A stretch of 5,806 bases of DNA from Pseudomonadota bacterium (GTDB lineage Bacteria > Pseudomonadota > Alphaproteobacteria > Azospirillales > Azospirillaceae). A model generated the notes under the pieces. That model saw nothing but the letters and a program-made list of their open reading frames with translations. It was not told where the DNA came from and did no database searches. The translations under genes and the position numbers were made by a program. This document shows, in pieces, positions 5,600 through 5,806 of the stretch; the stretch's first letter is position 1; each line of letters opens with the position of its first letter. The stretch lies in the NCBI GenBank assembly GCA_023416195.1, contig JAEZID010000181.1:1-5806 (forward strand). Reading direction: 5' to 3'.

Positions 5600-5806
5600 A
5601 TGCCCGACTTCATCACCGACGCTGCCGCCCTGGAATCCCTCTACGGCCAGCCGGCCGGCCCCTCGGTGGCGAAGGAAGTCGATCGCCTGACACCCGGCTA
5701 CCGCGCCCTCGTCGAGGCGTCGCCCTTCTTTGTGCTGGCGACCTCCGGGCCGAACGGGCTGGACGCCTCCCCGCGCGGCGACGGCCTCGGCTTCGTCCGC
5801 GTGGCC
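5600..5806 (+). CDS. PPOX-class FMN-dependent oxidoreductase, N-terminal part (cut by window end)
   Basis: From an ATG at 5600 the frame stays open to the last base, giving 69 residues; the stop lies outside the window. After a helical N-terminus (DAAALESLYGQP) come RLTPGYRALVEASPFFVLAT (about 30-49) and GPNGLDASPRGD. This pattern is that of the pyridoxamine 5'-phosphate oxidase-like split-barrel family. It most resembles the group annotated as PPOX class probable FMN-dependent enzymes (DR_2398 or MSMEG_1061 types); the choice between them is from memory and tentative. Such proteins bind FMN or F420-type flavins as dimers; true PNPO activity in vitamin B6 synthesis is not implied. The start is 2 bases after the DinB stop, so translation is probably coupled. 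No separate ribosome-binding site stands out. Confidence 0.82.
   Translation, partial: MPDFITDAAALESLYGQPAGPSVAKEVDRLTPGYRALVEASPFFVLATSGPNGLDASPRGDGLGFVRVA

Noticed and set aside
1..5806. CRISPR arrays, tRNA or rRNA genes, insertion sequences, phage or toxin-antitoxin genes
   Set aside because: No spaced direct repeats, tRNA-like cloverleaf, transposase motifs or terminal repeats were seen on reading either strand.

Overview
The window is a GC-rich, densely coded bacterial chromosome segment with strong G/C preference at third codon positions. The gene content (a PAS_5-type PAS protein, a SpoU methyltransferase with a proline-rich N-terminus, a stand-alone sigma-70 region 1.1-like protein, a G/C-rich intergenic dyad repeat) points to an alphaproteobacterium, most likely Rhodospirillales and possibly Azospirillum-like. 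That assignment is inference from gene style; no marker gene proves it.

Layout: the C-terminal tail of an unidentified protein ends at 81. A TrmH/SpoU-family RNA 2'-O-methyltransferase follows on the plus strand (181-1050, possibly starting at 118). It converges, with a 4-base gap, on a small minus-strand gene (1055-1501). That gene encodes a sigma-70 region 1.1-like domain followed by a flexible linker and a C-terminal membrane helix. A 190-base divergent intergenic region, containing two TTCGAA boxes, separates it from msrA (1692-2333), a three-cysteine peptide methionine sulfoxide reductase A.

After msrA lies a 285-base non-coding stretch. It holds a double-hairpin inverted repeat (2342-2433) and a plausible promoter (2520-2549) for the next block. 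That block is four plus-strand genes packed like an operon: a PAS_5-type protein (2619-3152), an FtsK/SpoIIIE-type DNA translocase that overlaps it by ATGA (3149-5074), a DinB/YfiT-type metal-dependent four-helix protein (5103-5597), and the start of an FMN-dependent PPOX-class oxidoreductase (from 5600, cut by the window end).

The most unusual contents are the FtsK-like motor, which has a full motor and gamma winged-helix domain but no membrane segments, carrying instead an unrecognised N-terminal domain; its translational coupling to a PAS protein; and the membrane-tailed sigma 1.1-like protein. MsrA, PPOX and DinB-type proteins could all fit redox or stress physiology, but nothing in the sequence shows that they act together.
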